Source of the DNA: Pseudomonas fortuita
GTDB taxonomy: Bacteria > Pseudomonadota > Gammaproteobacteria > Pseudomonadales > Pseudomonadaceae
Length of the DNA: 64,000 bases
Reading direction: 5' to 3'
Assembly: GCF_026898135.2 (NCBI RefSeq)
Contig: NZ_CP114035.2
Coordinates: 1,529,501 to 1,593,500 of the forward strand
In this document: one piece after another, positions 19,441 through 28,749 of the stretch
Numbering within the stretch: the first letter of the stretch is position 1
Layout: every line of letters begins with the position of its first letter
Notes under the pieces: model-generated
Databases searched by the model: none
What the model was told of the DNA's origin: nothing
Seen by the model: only the letters and a program-made list of their open reading frames with translations
Made by a program: the position numbers and the translations under genes

Positions 19441-19632
19441 TTGGCAGGGGAGCGGGTAATTGACCTGGGCGTGTCCACCAAGCAGTTGAAGACGTTCCGG
19501 GCGCTGCCTTTCAACGTCATTCCCAGCGTGGTGCATGCTGGTAGTGGCTACTCTGAAGAGCAGATCGCGGCTCTGATCATGGGGGATCCCCGTGATGAGA
19601 TCAGTTATTTCAAGAAGATAGAGCGGGGATGA
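19441..19632 (+). pseudogene. Possible 3' remnant of an unrecognised gene
   Basis: This frame reads as ordinary protein: LAGERVIDLGVSTKQLKTFR, then ALPFNVIPSVVHAGSGYSEE, ending YFKKIERG. It begins with only a TTG, has a stop about 9 codons before that, and no convincing Shine-Dalgarno. It is followed directly by a strong hairpin. Its position at the T6SS/fimbria boundary suggests a gene fragment left by rearrangement. I cannot assign a family. Confidence 0.35.
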
Positions 19633-19657
19633 CAGTCTCGTTTCCCGCTCCAAATCG

Positions 19658-19694
19658 AAAAAAGAAGAAAGGGACGAAAGTCCCTTTCTTCGTT
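19658..19694. terminator. Strong bidirectional terminator after the fimbrial adhesin gene
   Basis: AAGAAAGGGAC (19665-19675), a GAAA loop and GTCCCTTTCTT (19680-19690) give an 11-bp perfect stem. Read on the minus strand it is followed by C and T6, making a good Rho-independent terminator for the usher-adhesin unit that ends at 19775. On the plus strand it is followed by CGTTTT. Confidence 0.85.
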
Positions 19695-19774
19695 TTGTGC
19701 GTCTGTTTTTCATCCCGCAGAGCGGTCTGCTGTTCGTGCAACGGACCGAACTGGCCCGTTGCTCCCTCTCGACC

Positions 19775-20845
19775 TTACTTGTAATAGATCGTGAAACTGA
19801 GTGCGCTCTTGGCGTCCCCGCTCGTGACCACGGGTGCCACCTTTACGTAGCGGGCGCTGAAGTCGATGCGTATGTCGTCGGGGTCGGGGGAAATCTGGGC
19901 CATTTCCAGTTCCTGGCCAAGTGCGGCGGGTGTCTCGCCGTCGGCTCGAAGCACTTGTACGCCAATCCCGGACGCGCTGTTAGGGTCGGGTGTCAGGCTG
20001 AACAGGCCCTTGTCGGCATCGATCACGGTTGCGCCCTTGGCCACCTCCAACTTGACGTAAACCCCTGCCTTGCCCCCGGTGCACTTGGTCAGGTTGATAT
20101 GGAATGGCCTCGGGCTGGTGCCCGAACCTTCGTCGTTGAAGGTTTCCAGCTTGTGTTCGCCGAGGTCTACCGAGGTGTCGCTGACCACGTCGGCTCGCAA
20201 TGAGCATTCGGCCTGGGTCACTGTCCCGTGCAAATTGGCCCTCAGCACCCTGCCCACGTCTGTGTAATTGCCGGTGAAAATCTCCTCTCCGAGAAAGTAC
20301 TGCGGCCCCGAATCTATGTCGCCTGTCTTGATGACCGTGATGAGGGTGTCCAGGTAGTTTGTGGTAATCGGCAGCCCTGCCGGCTGGTCCTGGTACCCCT
20401 TGTAGGGAATGGAAACTGGGGTCAGCGGTATCCAGCGAGTCTGGTTTCCACCAGCGTACTGTTGTCCGAGTCCCACGTGTATGCCGATGCCCGGGATGTT
20501 GGTTTCGAGCACCCGATCGGTTTCAATTCCCGGGATAACGGGCAGAGGCCCCGGGAAGAGCTTCATGGAGTTGAGCAGGTTGACTTCGGCATATTCGCCC
20601 GCCACCGGCACCGAGCAGAGGAGGATGTCGCCGGTGGCGTTCGGCGTCCTCATCTGGCTGGCGGTGCGGATGACCGTACCGACCGGTGCATCGCGCGGTA
20701 CAAAGAGGGGCTCCAGATGAATGTCGTACAGCAGTTCGCCGCTCGGAGCGTCTTTCCAGTAGCAGAGGGCAAGCGCGTTGCTGCTGGCGAACAGGCTTGT
20801 CAACGCCAGGGGCAGGATCGCGCGGCGGATGAATGAAGCGTTCAT
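19775..20845 (-). CDS. Fimbrial tip adhesin of a chaperone-usher system
   Basis: This is a 356-residue secreted protein. A signal peptide (MNASFIRRAILPLALTSLFA...NALA) precedes an N-terminal receptor-binding-like domain. The C-terminal third is a pilin domain: it begins near TQAECSLRADVVSDTSVDLG and ends with the alternating-hydrophobic strand ALSFTIYYK, which is the chaperone/usher-binding motif. This two-domain plan is that of fimbrial tip adhesins. The ATG at 20845 is chosen because it directly precedes the signal peptide. It lies 32 nt after the usher stop on the same strand. The receptor is unknown. Confidence 0.8.
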   Translation of the reverse strand: MNASFIRRAILPLALTSLFASSNALALCYWKDAPSGELLYDIHLEPLFVPRDAPVGTVIRTASQMRTPNATGDILLCSVPVAGEYAEVNLLNSMKLFPGPLPVIPGIETDRVLETNIPGIGIHVGLGQQYAGGNQTRWIPLTPVSIPYKGYQDQPAGLPITTNYLDTLITVIKTGDIDSGPQYFLGEEIFTGNYTDVGRVLRANLHGTVTQAECSLRADVVSDTSVDLGEHKLETFNDEGSGTSPRPFHINLTKCTGGKAGVYVKLEVAKGATVIDADKGLFSLTPDPNSASGIGVQVLRADGETPAALGQELEMAQISPDPDDIRIDFSARYVKVAPVVTSGDAKSALSFTIYYK

Positions 20846-20877
20846 GGTGATGGTTTCCAGTGCCGGGTGGGCGAGGG

Positions 20878-23388
20878 TCAAGTCGTGGGGCAATTCAGCG
20901 TCTGTTGGTGGTAGCCCTGGGTTTGCTCCATGCTGGCGGGCTCGATCTGCAGCTGACATTGCTCATCATTGGCTTCGCCCCAGCGCACGTGCAGCGTCTG
21001 GGGTTTGTCTTCCACAGCCAGCAAGGCCTGGCCGGCCTGGCCGACCACGCCCAGCGACGTGCCGCTGATATCGTTGACCTGGGTGCCGAAAGGCATTGGT
21101 CTGCCGTTGGCCTGGAGCAGGGTGAGGATCAGCCGGCTGACCTTGCGCGCCTGGAATTCGGCCAGCACGATCGCGCCGCGGCGCGGTATCAGGTGCTGGG
21201 CGCCGTTGTCGATGTGCACTTGTGGGCCGAGGTCATCGGTGTTCAGTTCGAGCAAGTTGCTGCGGTACGGCCGCAGGTACGGCACCACCATGTGGCCGCT
21301 GCTGTCGCTGCGGCTTTCAGGGTTGTTCTTCACGCCAACCCCGGCAACATCGGGCACGTGTACCAAGGCATTGGTTTCGCCAAGATAGCGGCCAAGGGTC
21401 AAGCCGCTTTCGTGCAGCAACAGGCTGCCGCTGGCGTTGAGCGACAACGTACGGTAATCGTCACTCTGCGTGTAGCCGGCGCCAAGGCTGGCGTTGGCTC
21501 CCCGATAGTTGGCGGAGAAAGCGGATGTCTGGTTGCGCCGTGCGTCGCGGCTGGTCGAGGCAAGGTAGCTGAGACGGCGGTCCATTGCGCTGCTGGAAAA
21601 ACTGGCCCGCTGGCTGTGTTCGCCGTTATGTGACTGAAGGCTGATGTTGGCGCTGGAGGCGCGACCGAAGCCTAGGGGTAGCGAAACGCTCAAGCCAAAC
21701 ATGCGGTCATTTTGGCTGCGCTCGTTCAGGGACTGTGAGGCGTACAGGTTGTAGGAGACATTGTGCCAGCTGGTGCTGAGCTGCAGTTGGTACTGACGCA
21801 ACTGCTGGCCGCTTTGCCAGTAGTCGTCCTGGGTCATGGTAAAGCTGAGTGAGCTGCGGCTGCCCAGGCGCTGGTGGGCAGAGGCTTCCAGGCGGCTGCG
21901 ACGGCTCCCCCGGTACGCGCTATAGGCATTGCGTTCGCGCACGGCCTCGTCGTAGTCGCGGTAGCCTTCGGTAGAGTAGCGGTAGCCGGCGAAGCGCAGG
22001 TTGGTGCCGGTGTCGAATGCCTTGCCGTAGCGGGCGGCGAAGCTGTGCCCGTGAACCTGGCCCAAGGTGTTGCCCAGGTCGGTCTCGGCGCGGGTTACAT
22101 CAAGCGACAGCGCGCCGAGTGTGCCTAGGTCGCGAGCGGCGCCCACGGTGGCTGCGCGGTAGTAGTCGCCACCTTGCACGCCGCCGTACAGGGTGGTGTT
22201 CAAGCTGGTGCCGCGGGCCAGTGTCGCCTGCCACAGGAGCGGCGCGTCGAGGTCTTCGGCACCGTTGTAGCGGCCGAAGGTGGCACTGTAGCGCCATACG
22301 CCTTCGCGCAGCAGGTTGCTCAGGCTGGAATAGGGCTGGATGAAGCGCCTGACCTGACCGTCGGCTTCAGTCAGGACGATTTCCAGTTCACCACTGCCGC
22401 CGCCCACGGCGAGGTCATCAATTTCGTAAGGGCCTGGGGCCACATAGGTGGTGTAGATAGGGTAGCCGTTGTGCAGCACTTCGAGCTTGGCGCGGGTCTG
22501 TGCCACGCCACGGATGATCGGTGCGTAGTTTTGCATCACATCGGGCAGCATGCCCAGCTCGGAGGCCAGCTGCAGGCCCTTGAACGGCTGGCTGCGGAAC
22601 ACGTCACTGTTGCTGAAGGTTTCGCCCAGGGTCAAGGTGCCGAAGCTGCCGGGCAGGTCGCGCTGGGCATAGGTGTTGGTGTGGGTCCAGCGCCGGCTGC
22701 CGTGTTCGTCCTCCCGCAGCGACTGGCTGCTGCGCAAGCGCCAGGGGCCGAGGTTGAGGCCGCTGCTGAGGTTCAGGTCCTGGCTGCTCTGGCTGCCACC
22801 GTGCGCCAGGCTGCGCATTTGTGCCGAGGCCTGGTAGTTGATAAAGGCGGCATTTATGCCGTAGTCCCACTGCTCGGCGCTGGGCATGCGCCCCGCTTGC
22901 CGGATCATGAATGCCTGGGGGATGGACAGCTCCAGGCGCAGCCGCCCGCTGTCGAGCTTGGTCGTGGCGCCAGGGGCGAGGGCTTCGAGGTCGATGCAGC
23001 TGTCATCGTCGGGCAGCGGCTGTGCCAGGCTTTGTTCACGCAGGCCGGCCTGGCGTAGCAGGGTGGCGTTCAGGCAGGGGCGCAGGGTGCGGTGGCCGTC
23101 GATTTTTTGCAGGCGTACATCTTGCTCGGCCAGGAACACCAGGTTTACCCAAACCTCAAGGCGGTAGCGGCCAGGGGCGAGTGGGGTTTCGGCAGCCAGG
23201 GCCTGAAGTGCTAGGGCACCGGCGTCGGCGGGCTGGTCGGGGGCTTGGCGCATGAAACTGGCGTCGAATTGTGGGGAGGCGCTCGCCGGGCGTTGCGGGG
23301 CAATCAGCAAGCTTCCTGAACCAAGCGCCACGAGCGTCGTAATCCGCAGGCGCGATAACAGTAGCCTGCGCGTGGGGGGCAGGAGCAT
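20878..23388 (-). CDS. Outer-membrane fimbrial usher (PapC/FimD family)
   Basis: This is an 836-residue usher. After a long signal peptide ending about RPASAS comes the N-terminal chaperone-binding domain (FDASFMRQ; YRLEVWVNLVFLAEQDVRL). The 24-strand barrel follows, with typical text YPIYTTYVAPGPYEIDDLAVGGGSGELEIVLTEADG-like segments near residue 310-340 and LPLGF near 575. C-terminal domains end in CQLQIEP... LNC. AAGGA lies 7 nt before the ATG. Normally the chaperone gene sits immediately upstream. Here the upstream neighbour is a TccC-like gene, and the matching chaperone is about 26 kb away. Confidence 0.92.
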   Translation of the reverse strand: MLLPPTRRLLLSRLRITTLVALGSGSLLIAPQRPASASPQFDASFMRQAPDQPADAGALALQALAAETPLAPGRYRLEVWVNLVFLAEQDVRLQKIDGHRTLRPCLNATLLRQAGLREQSLAQPLPDDDSCIDLEALAPGATTKLDSGRLRLELSIPQAFMIRQAGRMPSAEQWDYGINAAFINYQASAQMRSLAHGGSQSSQDLNLSSGLNLGPWRLRSSQSLREDEHGSRRWTHTNTYAQRDLPGSFGTLTLGETFSNSDVFRSQPFKGLQLASELGMLPDVMQNYAPIIRGVAQTRAKLEVLHNGYPIYTTYVAPGPYEIDDLAVGGGSGELEIVLTEADGQVRRFIQPYSSLSNLLREGVWRYSATFGRYNGAEDLDAPLLWQATLARGTSLNTTLYGGVQGGDYYRAATVGAARDLGTLGALSLDVTRAETDLGNTLGQVHGHSFAARYGKAFDTGTNLRFAGYRYSTEGYRDYDEAVRERNAYSAYRGSRRSRLEASAHQRLGSRSSLSFTMTQDDYWQSGQQLRQYQLQLSTSWHNVSYNLYASQSLNERSQNDRMFGLSVSLPLGFGRASSANISLQSHNGEHSQRASFSSSAMDRRLSYLASTSRDARRNQTSAFSANYRGANASLGAGYTQSDDYRTLSLNASGSLLLHESGLTLGRYLGETNALVHVPDVAGVGVKNNPESRSDSSGHMVVPYLRPYRSNLLELNTDDLGPQVHIDNGAQHLIPRRGAIVLAEFQARKVSRLILTLLQANGRPMPFGTQVNDISGTSLGVVGQAGQALLAVEDKPQTLHVRWGEANDEQCQLQIEPASMEQTQGYHQQTLNCPTT

Positions 23389-23580
23389 GATCTTATCCTT
23401 GACAAGGGCGTGTCGATGCGGTCCGGTCAGACCACGTGGGCCAGGTAGTGAGGCGCGATTATGTTGCGCACTACTGAGTTACGAGGGGCACGATAGGGAA
23501 TGCGTGCGCGGGGATATGTAGGATATATCTGCATGATCTGATGAACTTGTCATCAGAACGATTTTGAGGGGAAATGAATC

Positions 23581-23598
23581 GGGACCGCTTTGCGGCCC
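23581..23598. terminator. Hairpin downstream of the first TccC-like gene
   Basis: GGGACCGC-TTT-GCGGCCCC forms a stem with one mismatch, about 31 nt after the stop of the 23629-28731 gene and before the usher. There is no U-tract on the minus strand. The rest of 23389-23628 shows no gene. It must contain the promoter now serving the usher unless transcription reads through. Confidence 0.4.
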
Positions 23599-23628
23599 CG
23601 AAATGCTGGTAGTTCTGTTAGCTATGAT

Positions 23629-26600
23629 TTAATAAAGCAAGTCGAATCCACTTTGATTATGTATGTTGCTGCGTGTAGGATCGCCCGATAAACGGCCTTG
23701 TACGTTTTCTTCGCGTTGTCGCCCAACCTGCTTTGCACTCTTAAGCATTTGACGCACGTACATCCCTTGCAGCCAGTTTGACGACCCCGAGGGTGTCTCA
23801 GCTGTTTGAGTTGCCTGACCTGCCTGACCTGCCTGACCTGCTTGAGGTGCCTGACCTGCTTGAGGTGCCGCAGGTGCCGCAGATGCCGGAACCGGTGGTG
23901 AATTAGTCGGCCCGGGCATTGCGCCTATCTGCGAGTCTGAGCTTGCCGCTGCCACTTCAGGCGATTCTGTCAAACTTGTTCTACTGGCTGGGTTTGGTAG
24001 TTTGCTCCCTGGCGCTGAAGGCCGGTTCGCCTTCCACTGCTTGTACGTCCCGCCCCCCCCACTAAATATCAAGGGCGTAGCGGCACCCAGGAAGAAACCC
24101 CCTATGCTGTTCCACATCATGGCTTTCTTTGGATCTTCCTCCTTGGCTGCTAACGCCGTTGCCGTGATGCCCATGCCCAGGGCCACAACCCCAAGAAGCA
24201 GCGCACCCGCAGGGGGGAGAATTGCAGTCAGTACAACGCCGACCATCAAGCCTACAACCCCCGCAATGACCGGCAAGATCGCCCCCCAAATGCTTGGCTT
24301 CTCGGGTTCCGGCAGCGGGTCCTGGTAGGGCGGTTTCGGATCCCTGCTCGGTACTGGCGAGGACCTGTGGCCAGTTGGGTCGCGCCAGTTCACCGGGTCA
24401 CCCAGGGCGTACAGGTAGGGGTTCACGCCGACCTCTTCCTGGGCCAGCGAGTCTGGGCTGTGGAAGCGCATCAGCCCGGGGTTGTAAGCCCGGTAACCGC
24501 GCCCTAGCAGGTACCAGTCGAGCTGCTGTTCTCGCACTTCACCATTGAACGCCAGCAGACTCTGCAGTGTGTCATCGTCACCGCGTTCGCCATACAGGCT
24601 CAAGTACGCTTCGTTGACCCCGGCGGCCCCATACTCGGCAGTGACCGAGGCGGTATTGTCGGTCAGCAGCAGGCGCGTATTCTGTGGTTTGGTCGGGTTC
24701 TGAAGCCCAAGCGGATGAGCGCCGCCGTGCAGGTAGTCCACCCGCTCTGTGTCCTGGCTCACCGTGCTGAGGCGGTAGTCTTCGTAGCGGCGCAGTTGTT
24801 CGGTATCTCCACCCTGGGTAACGCCCACCAGATGATTGTGCCCATCGTAGCGGTAACGCACGAGGGCAGCAGTGCCATCGCTGGTAGACACCTGCTTCAG
24901 GCGCCCGAAGTCATCGTACTCGAGCCGGCGTCCCCACTCATCGTTGGTCTGGTTGCCGTCATCGTCATAATAGATCGCCTGCGCTACCGGGTAATCCGGC
25001 TGCAGTGAATGAGTCAGCTCGCGCAACTGGAACATGTCGTGGACGTTGGCTGTGCTTGCATTGCCATAGCTGAAGCGGGCTTGGTCGTCTCTGCCGTCAC
25101 TGAACATGGTGTTGCAGCGTGTGAGGTTGTTGAAGGCGTCGAAGCGGAACGTCTGGCTCACGATAGAGCGTCCGGCCCGGTTACGCGGCAGGTAGGTCTC
25201 GGCGTCGTTCTCGTCCTCAACCGTGTAGGTGACCTTGTCCAGCCGGTTCAATGCATCGTAGCGGAATGTTTCGAGCAGGCGCTGCTGGCCGTCTCGCAGT
25301 GTCGCCCGGCTATGCAACAGGTCGTCGTCTCTCCACACCAGTTTCATCGTTCGCGTGCTGCCGCCATCGAGGGTCACGCTGCGTTCGCATTCACGTCCCA
25401 GGTCGTCGTAGACAACGGCGCTGATGCTCTGCCGTTTGCTGGTGCGGTCAACGGTGGTGGTGGTGTGCAGGCGACCGTCGTCGTCATAGGTGAAAGTGGC
25501 GGTGAGGTTGCCTTGTGTCGTGGACTCAAGCCGTCCCTTGTCATCGTATTCGTAACGGGTCAACGGGCCGTCGCTGCTGCTGCGGGTGAGCGGGCGACCC
25601 TGCAGCGACGCTAGATGCTCGATGAAATAGCTTCCCGCCGATTGCTTGTCCGTCCAGGTTTCCTTCAGCAGGTAGCCTTGGTCGGTATACTCATAGTCCC
25701 GAGTACCCGCGCCGTTGCCAGCCGAAGTGATCGCTGCGTCGGGCCTTGTGTAACCGAAGATGGACTCTTCGTTGGCGGCTGTTGCACCCTTGGGGGTCAT
25801 TGTGATCGAGACGGGCTGGTGGGACAGCTCCGGTGTGTAAGCATATTTGAGGATGCGCCCCGATTGCTTCTCATGTTCATCGACCAGTGTCATTTGGCCT
25901 TGATAGCGGAAGCTTTCTGTCCTGTTGCCGACCGTTAGATGGGTGAGCCGTTCCAGGCCATCGAACGTACGCTTACAGATGATGGTGCCTGCCTCGCCTT
26001 CGGTTGGCGCAAGCTCCAGTTCGGTGGTGAGCTCATTGATGCTATGGCTGGCGAAGCGGCGTAGCAGGCTGCTGCCATCCGGGCGCTCGGTGCTGGCCAT
26101 GCGGTTCCACACGTCGTAGCTGAACCTTGTGGTCTGCTCCAGTGGCGCTGCATCCTTGTCCAGTGGGTCACGCAGTTGCTGCACCTGGCGCACGCAGCGG
26201 CCGCCACCGTCATAATGGTAGCGCGTGCTGCCCACCATCTGGCCGCTCAGGTCCAGGCGCCGGTCTTCGAGCGGTTTGTCGAAACGGTTGAATTCAGTGC
26301 TGACGCACTGCCGCCGCATGCGTGGTCTGGCTTCTGTGAAGCGCTCCTGCCACTGCTGGACAATGAACCCTTCCTTGCCGAAGGGCGAGCGTTCAGTGCA
26401 TGCCACCACGCCGTCTGGCATCAGGGTGCTGGTGCGGTTGCCCCAGCCGTCGTAGCCGAAGGTACTGGTGAGGGTGCGTGTCTCGCTCTCCAGGTAATCG
26501 TAGCTGGTCTGCGACTCGACCCGGCCTGCGCTGTCGTAGTGCGTGGTTTGCACATCGTGCCAGGTGCGCTTACCGGTTTTCTCATCCTCGGTTTCTCGTT

Positions 26601-28731
26601 CTTCGCGGATAGCTCGATTGTAACCATCGAACCATGTTCGGCTGACCACCCCGTTTACATCCTTTACCGTTTGGTTTGGCTTTGCGCCAAGCTCATAGGT
26701 GTATCTACGGACTGCTTCATGAGATGTTCCGGGCGCGATGGTTTCGACCGTCAGGCGGTTGAGGGCATCGTAGTGGTAGTGAGTTTCAACCTTGTTGAAA
26801 TCCTGGGCGCGGTGCAGCAGGCCGGTATGGATCGACACGGCACGGGCAACCGCCCGTTCCGCCAGGTCATGACCTTTGAAGGTCTCGCGCACCTGCAGCA
26901 ACGTCTTTTGCTGGTTGTCATCGTTGATCAGCGAATGGAAAAACGTTGAAGTCGCAGTTTTTTCCCTGTCAGGGTCGCTCAAGTCTTTCAGTGTCACCGT
27001 CTGTTGGTCCAGGCGGCCATGCAGGAAAGCATTGTGCTCGCTCTCCTTGAGGAAGCGGCTTGTGGTGGTGCGCAAGACCTTCTCACCCTCGTCGTCTACC
27101 TGCAACACGTCTTCGCCACCAGTCGCTAGGAAGCCCTTGGCCGCACTTGCCCCACTCAGCGCTGGCAGGTGCTGGTAACGGAAACGGGTGCGCAGGGTCT
27201 GCGCCTGGCCTTCGCCGGTGGTGGCCGGGTGCACGGTGCTGGTCTTGCGGCTACGGGTGAACAGCTGCGGGTCGGCCGGGCAATCGCTGCCTTCGCCGGT
27301 GTGCGGGTAGTAAGTGTGCCGGGTGTGGATCGTGCCGGCCAGGGTGGCGAGCTCGTCGATCGCATCGCCTTGATAGACCGGTGCTGCGGCCTGGGACTCC
27401 AGCTTCAGGTTGCCATGATCGTCGTAGTCGGTAATGAGCACTTCCTCACGCAGCCGGGTGGGAAGCTCCTTGATCTTCCAGCGCTTGAACTGATGCCTGG
27501 GCATCTGGAAGTAAGCCGGTTGCTGCTCGAAACTGGCATTGGTTTCGTGGTAAATGGTCTCGACTTCTTCGATACAGGTCTCGCGACGGGGCTGCTCGGC
27601 GCCTTCGTCGTATACCTCATGGGCTTGCTCGGTACGTTGCAGGGTCAGCAGGTGGAAGCGGTTGAAGCTGCGCTCGATGCTGCGCAGCGGTGTGTCGCCG
27701 ACGAGGTAGGTGGCAGTCGAGCCGTAGCTGAAGCTAGTACCGGTGAATTGGTAGAGGTTGTCCTCGCCATTGTCGCGCCAGGAAATGCCACTGCCCATGC
27801 CGAGGAAGTTGTTGCTGGTGTAGTTGTAGGTGGTGACCATGTCGGGCTGGTCGAAGCCAGGCTTGATGGTGTGCCTGGTAACCCGGGGCAACGGGTCGTG
27901 CGCATCGCCGGGGAAGCGGTGGCCGGCATCGTTGTAGTCGATGGTTTCGGTGCCGCCGACGGGTGTGCGCACGGTTTTCAGGCACACCACACCACGCACC
28001 TTGTCGTAAGTGAGCCCCCAGCTGGCCTTGTCGTCGCTGGGCAGGACGATGGTATGGGGCAGGCGAACCGCCGGGGTGAAACGCTGGTCGAGCTGGAGCG
28101 TGTAGGTCGCCAGGGCGGTGCCGCCTGGGCCGGATCTGGGGTGCAGGGCAAGGATGATTTCAGCGCTGGTGTAGTTGATGGCCAGCAGCTCGAGCCCAGT
28201 GTCGTCCTTGATGCCGGTCAGGCAAGGGGCCCCCTGGAAATTACTGTAGCTAAGGGTGATGCCATGGCCCGAAGGCGCCTCGACCCGGGTGGGCAGAGCA
28301 ACGCGGTTGTCGCTGGGGCCTTGCAGTTCCAGCAGCTCGATCAGGCCGGCCTTGTGCTCTACGCGCCAGCCGCTGCCGTGGTCGTGGAAGTGGAAGCTTC
28401 TGAGCTTGCGTTCCTTGAATACCTTGCCGGTGCCGTCACTGGCGTCGCTGCCTGTGACCTTATAGCTTTCGCCGGTGTGCAGGTGCAGCAGGTTGCTGGC
28501 GGGGTCGTACTGGGTGAGGTTGAGCGTCCAGCCCATGCCGAAGCCCGAGTCCTGGGTGTTCATCGGGTTGAAGCCGATGTGCAGGGGCAACGACGGGCCG
28601 CTGAGATTGTTGGCGGCGAGCTCCGGCAACTCGATGCCCAGCGTGTATTGGCCGGTGCGGGGGTCGACGCTGTTATTGACGAAACTCAGGAAGTTGAAGG
28701 CGTTGGACGCTGTGTTTGAGGTGATGGTCAT
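23629..28731 (-). CDS. TccC-like Rhs/YD-repeat protein with hydrophobic and QAG-rich C-terminus (copy 1)
   Basis: This is a 1,700-residue protein. It starts MTITSNTASNAFNFLSFVNN with no signal peptide. YD repeats run through to a core end signature (RGYRAYNPGLMRFHSPDSLA... NWRDPTGH, residue about 1452) of the TccC/Rhs type, where the encapsulated variable C-terminus normally begins. That C-terminus has long hydrophobic segments (AILPVIAGVVGLMVGVVLTA; LLLGVVALGMGITATALAA), a Gly-rich stretch, a tandem QAG region and a short tail ending QSGFDLLY. In Tc toxins TcC forms a shell with TcB and releases a toxic tip; no TcA or TcB is in this window. A toxic activity of this tail is not established. 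It is the last gene of the left arm, 18 nt after the secreted-protein gene. Confidence 0.8.
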   Translation of the reverse strand: MTITSNTASNAFNFLSFVNNSVDPRTGQYTLGIELPELAANNLSGPSLPLHIGFNPMNTQDSGFGMGWTLNLTQYDPASNLLHLHTGESYKVTGSDASDGTGKVFKERKLRSFHFHDHGSGWRVEHKAGLIELLELQGPSDNRVALPTRVEAPSGHGITLSYSNFQGAPCLTGIKDDTGLELLAINYTSAEIILALHPRSGPGGTALATYTLQLDQRFTPAVRLPHTIVLPSDDKASWGLTYDKVRGVVCLKTVRTPVGGTETIDYNDAGHRFPGDAHDPLPRVTRHTIKPGFDQPDMVTTYNYTSNNFLGMGSGISWRDNGEDNLYQFTGTSFSYGSTATYLVGDTPLRSIERSFNRFHLLTLQRTEQAHEVYDEGAEQPRRETCIEEVETIYHETNASFEQQPAYFQMPRHQFKRWKIKELPTRLREEVLITDYDDHGNLKLESQAAAPVYQGDAIDELATLAGTIHTRHTYYPHTGEGSDCPADPQLFTRSRKTSTVHPATTGEGQAQTLRTRFRYQHLPALSGASAAKGFLATGGEDVLQVDDEGEKVLRTTTSRFLKESEHNAFLHGRLDQQTVTLKDLSDPDREKTATSTFFHSLINDDNQQKTLLQVRETFKGHDLAERAVARAVSIHTGLLHRAQDFNKVETHYHYDALNRLTVETIAPGTSHEAVRRYTYELGAKPNQTVKDVNGVVSRTWFDGYNRAIREERETEDEKTGKRTWHDVQTTHYDSAGRVESQTSYDYLESETRTLTSTFGYDGWGNRTSTLMPDGVVACTERSPFGKEGFIVQQWQERFTEARPRMRRQCVSTEFNRFDKPLEDRRLDLSGQMVGSTRYHYDGGGRCVRQVQQLRDPLDKDAAPLEQTTRFSYDVWNRMASTERPDGSSLLRRFASHSINELTTELELAPTEGEAGTIICKRTFDGLERLTHLTVGNRTESFRYQGQMTLVDEHEKQSGRILKYAYTPELSHQPVSITMTPKGATAANEESIFGYTRPDAAITSAGNGAGTRDYEYTDQGYLLKETWTDKQSAGSYFIEHLASLQGRPLTRSSSDGPLTRYEYDDKGRLESTTQGNLTATFTYDDDGRLHTTTTVDRTSKRQSISAVVYDDLGRECERSVTLDGGSTRTMKLVWRDDDLLHSRATLRDGQQRLLETFRYDALNRLDKVTYTVEDENDAETYLPRNRAGRSIVSQTFRFDAFNNLTRCNTMFSDGRDDQARFSYGNASTANVHDMFQLRELTHSLQPDYPVAQAIYYDDDGNQTNDEWGRRLEYDDFGRLKQVSTSDGTAALVRYRYDGHNHLVGVTQGGDTEQLRRYEDYRLSTVSQDTERVDYLHGGAHPLGLQNPTKPQNTRLLLTDNTASVTAEYGAAGVNEAYLSLYGERGDDDTLQSLLAFNGEVREQQLDWYLLGRGYRAYNPGLMRFHSPDSLAQEEVGVNPYLYALGDPVNWRDPTGHRSSPVPSRDPKPPYQDPLPEPEKPSIWGAILPVIAGVVGLMVGVVLTAILPPAGALLLGVVALGMGITATALAAKEEDPKKAMMWNSIGGFFLGAATPLIFSGGGGTYKQWKANRPSAPGSKLPNPASRTSLTESPEVAAASSDSQIGAMPGPTNSPPVPASAAPAAPQAGQAPQAGQAGQAGQATQTAETPSGSSNWLQGMYVRQMLKSAKQVGRQREENVQGRLSGDPTRSNIHNQSGFDLLY
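23812..23883 (-). repeat. Tandem 9-bp repeat encoding (QAG)n
   Basis: Units of TGCCTGACC / TGCTTGAGG follow one another about seven times, encoding repeated QAG/QAP triplets in the tail of the TccC-like protein. Unit length is a multiple of three, so copy-number change keeps the frame and alters linker length. Confidence 0.7.
27157..28704 (-). repeat. Inverted repeat, left copy (5' half of TccC-like gene 1)
   Basis: This segment is nearly identical, without length difference, to the reverse complement of 39324-40871. Identity begins at AACGCCTTCAACTTCCTGAG and ends at CCAGCGCTG, after which the two genes diverge sharply. Only scattered substitutions were noticed. Confidence 0.9.
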
Positions 28732-28749
28732 GACAATTCAGCTCCAGGT

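Noticed and set aside
23761..23890. Possible CRISPR-like repeat cluster
   Set aside because: The repeat is a 9-bp in-frame coding repeat with no spacers; no cas genes are present.
27169..28719. 516-codon plus-strand frame and its twin at 39321-40859 (minus)
   Set aside because: Both are antisense to the repeated half of the TccC-like genes. They are similar to each other only because the underlying DNA is duplicated.
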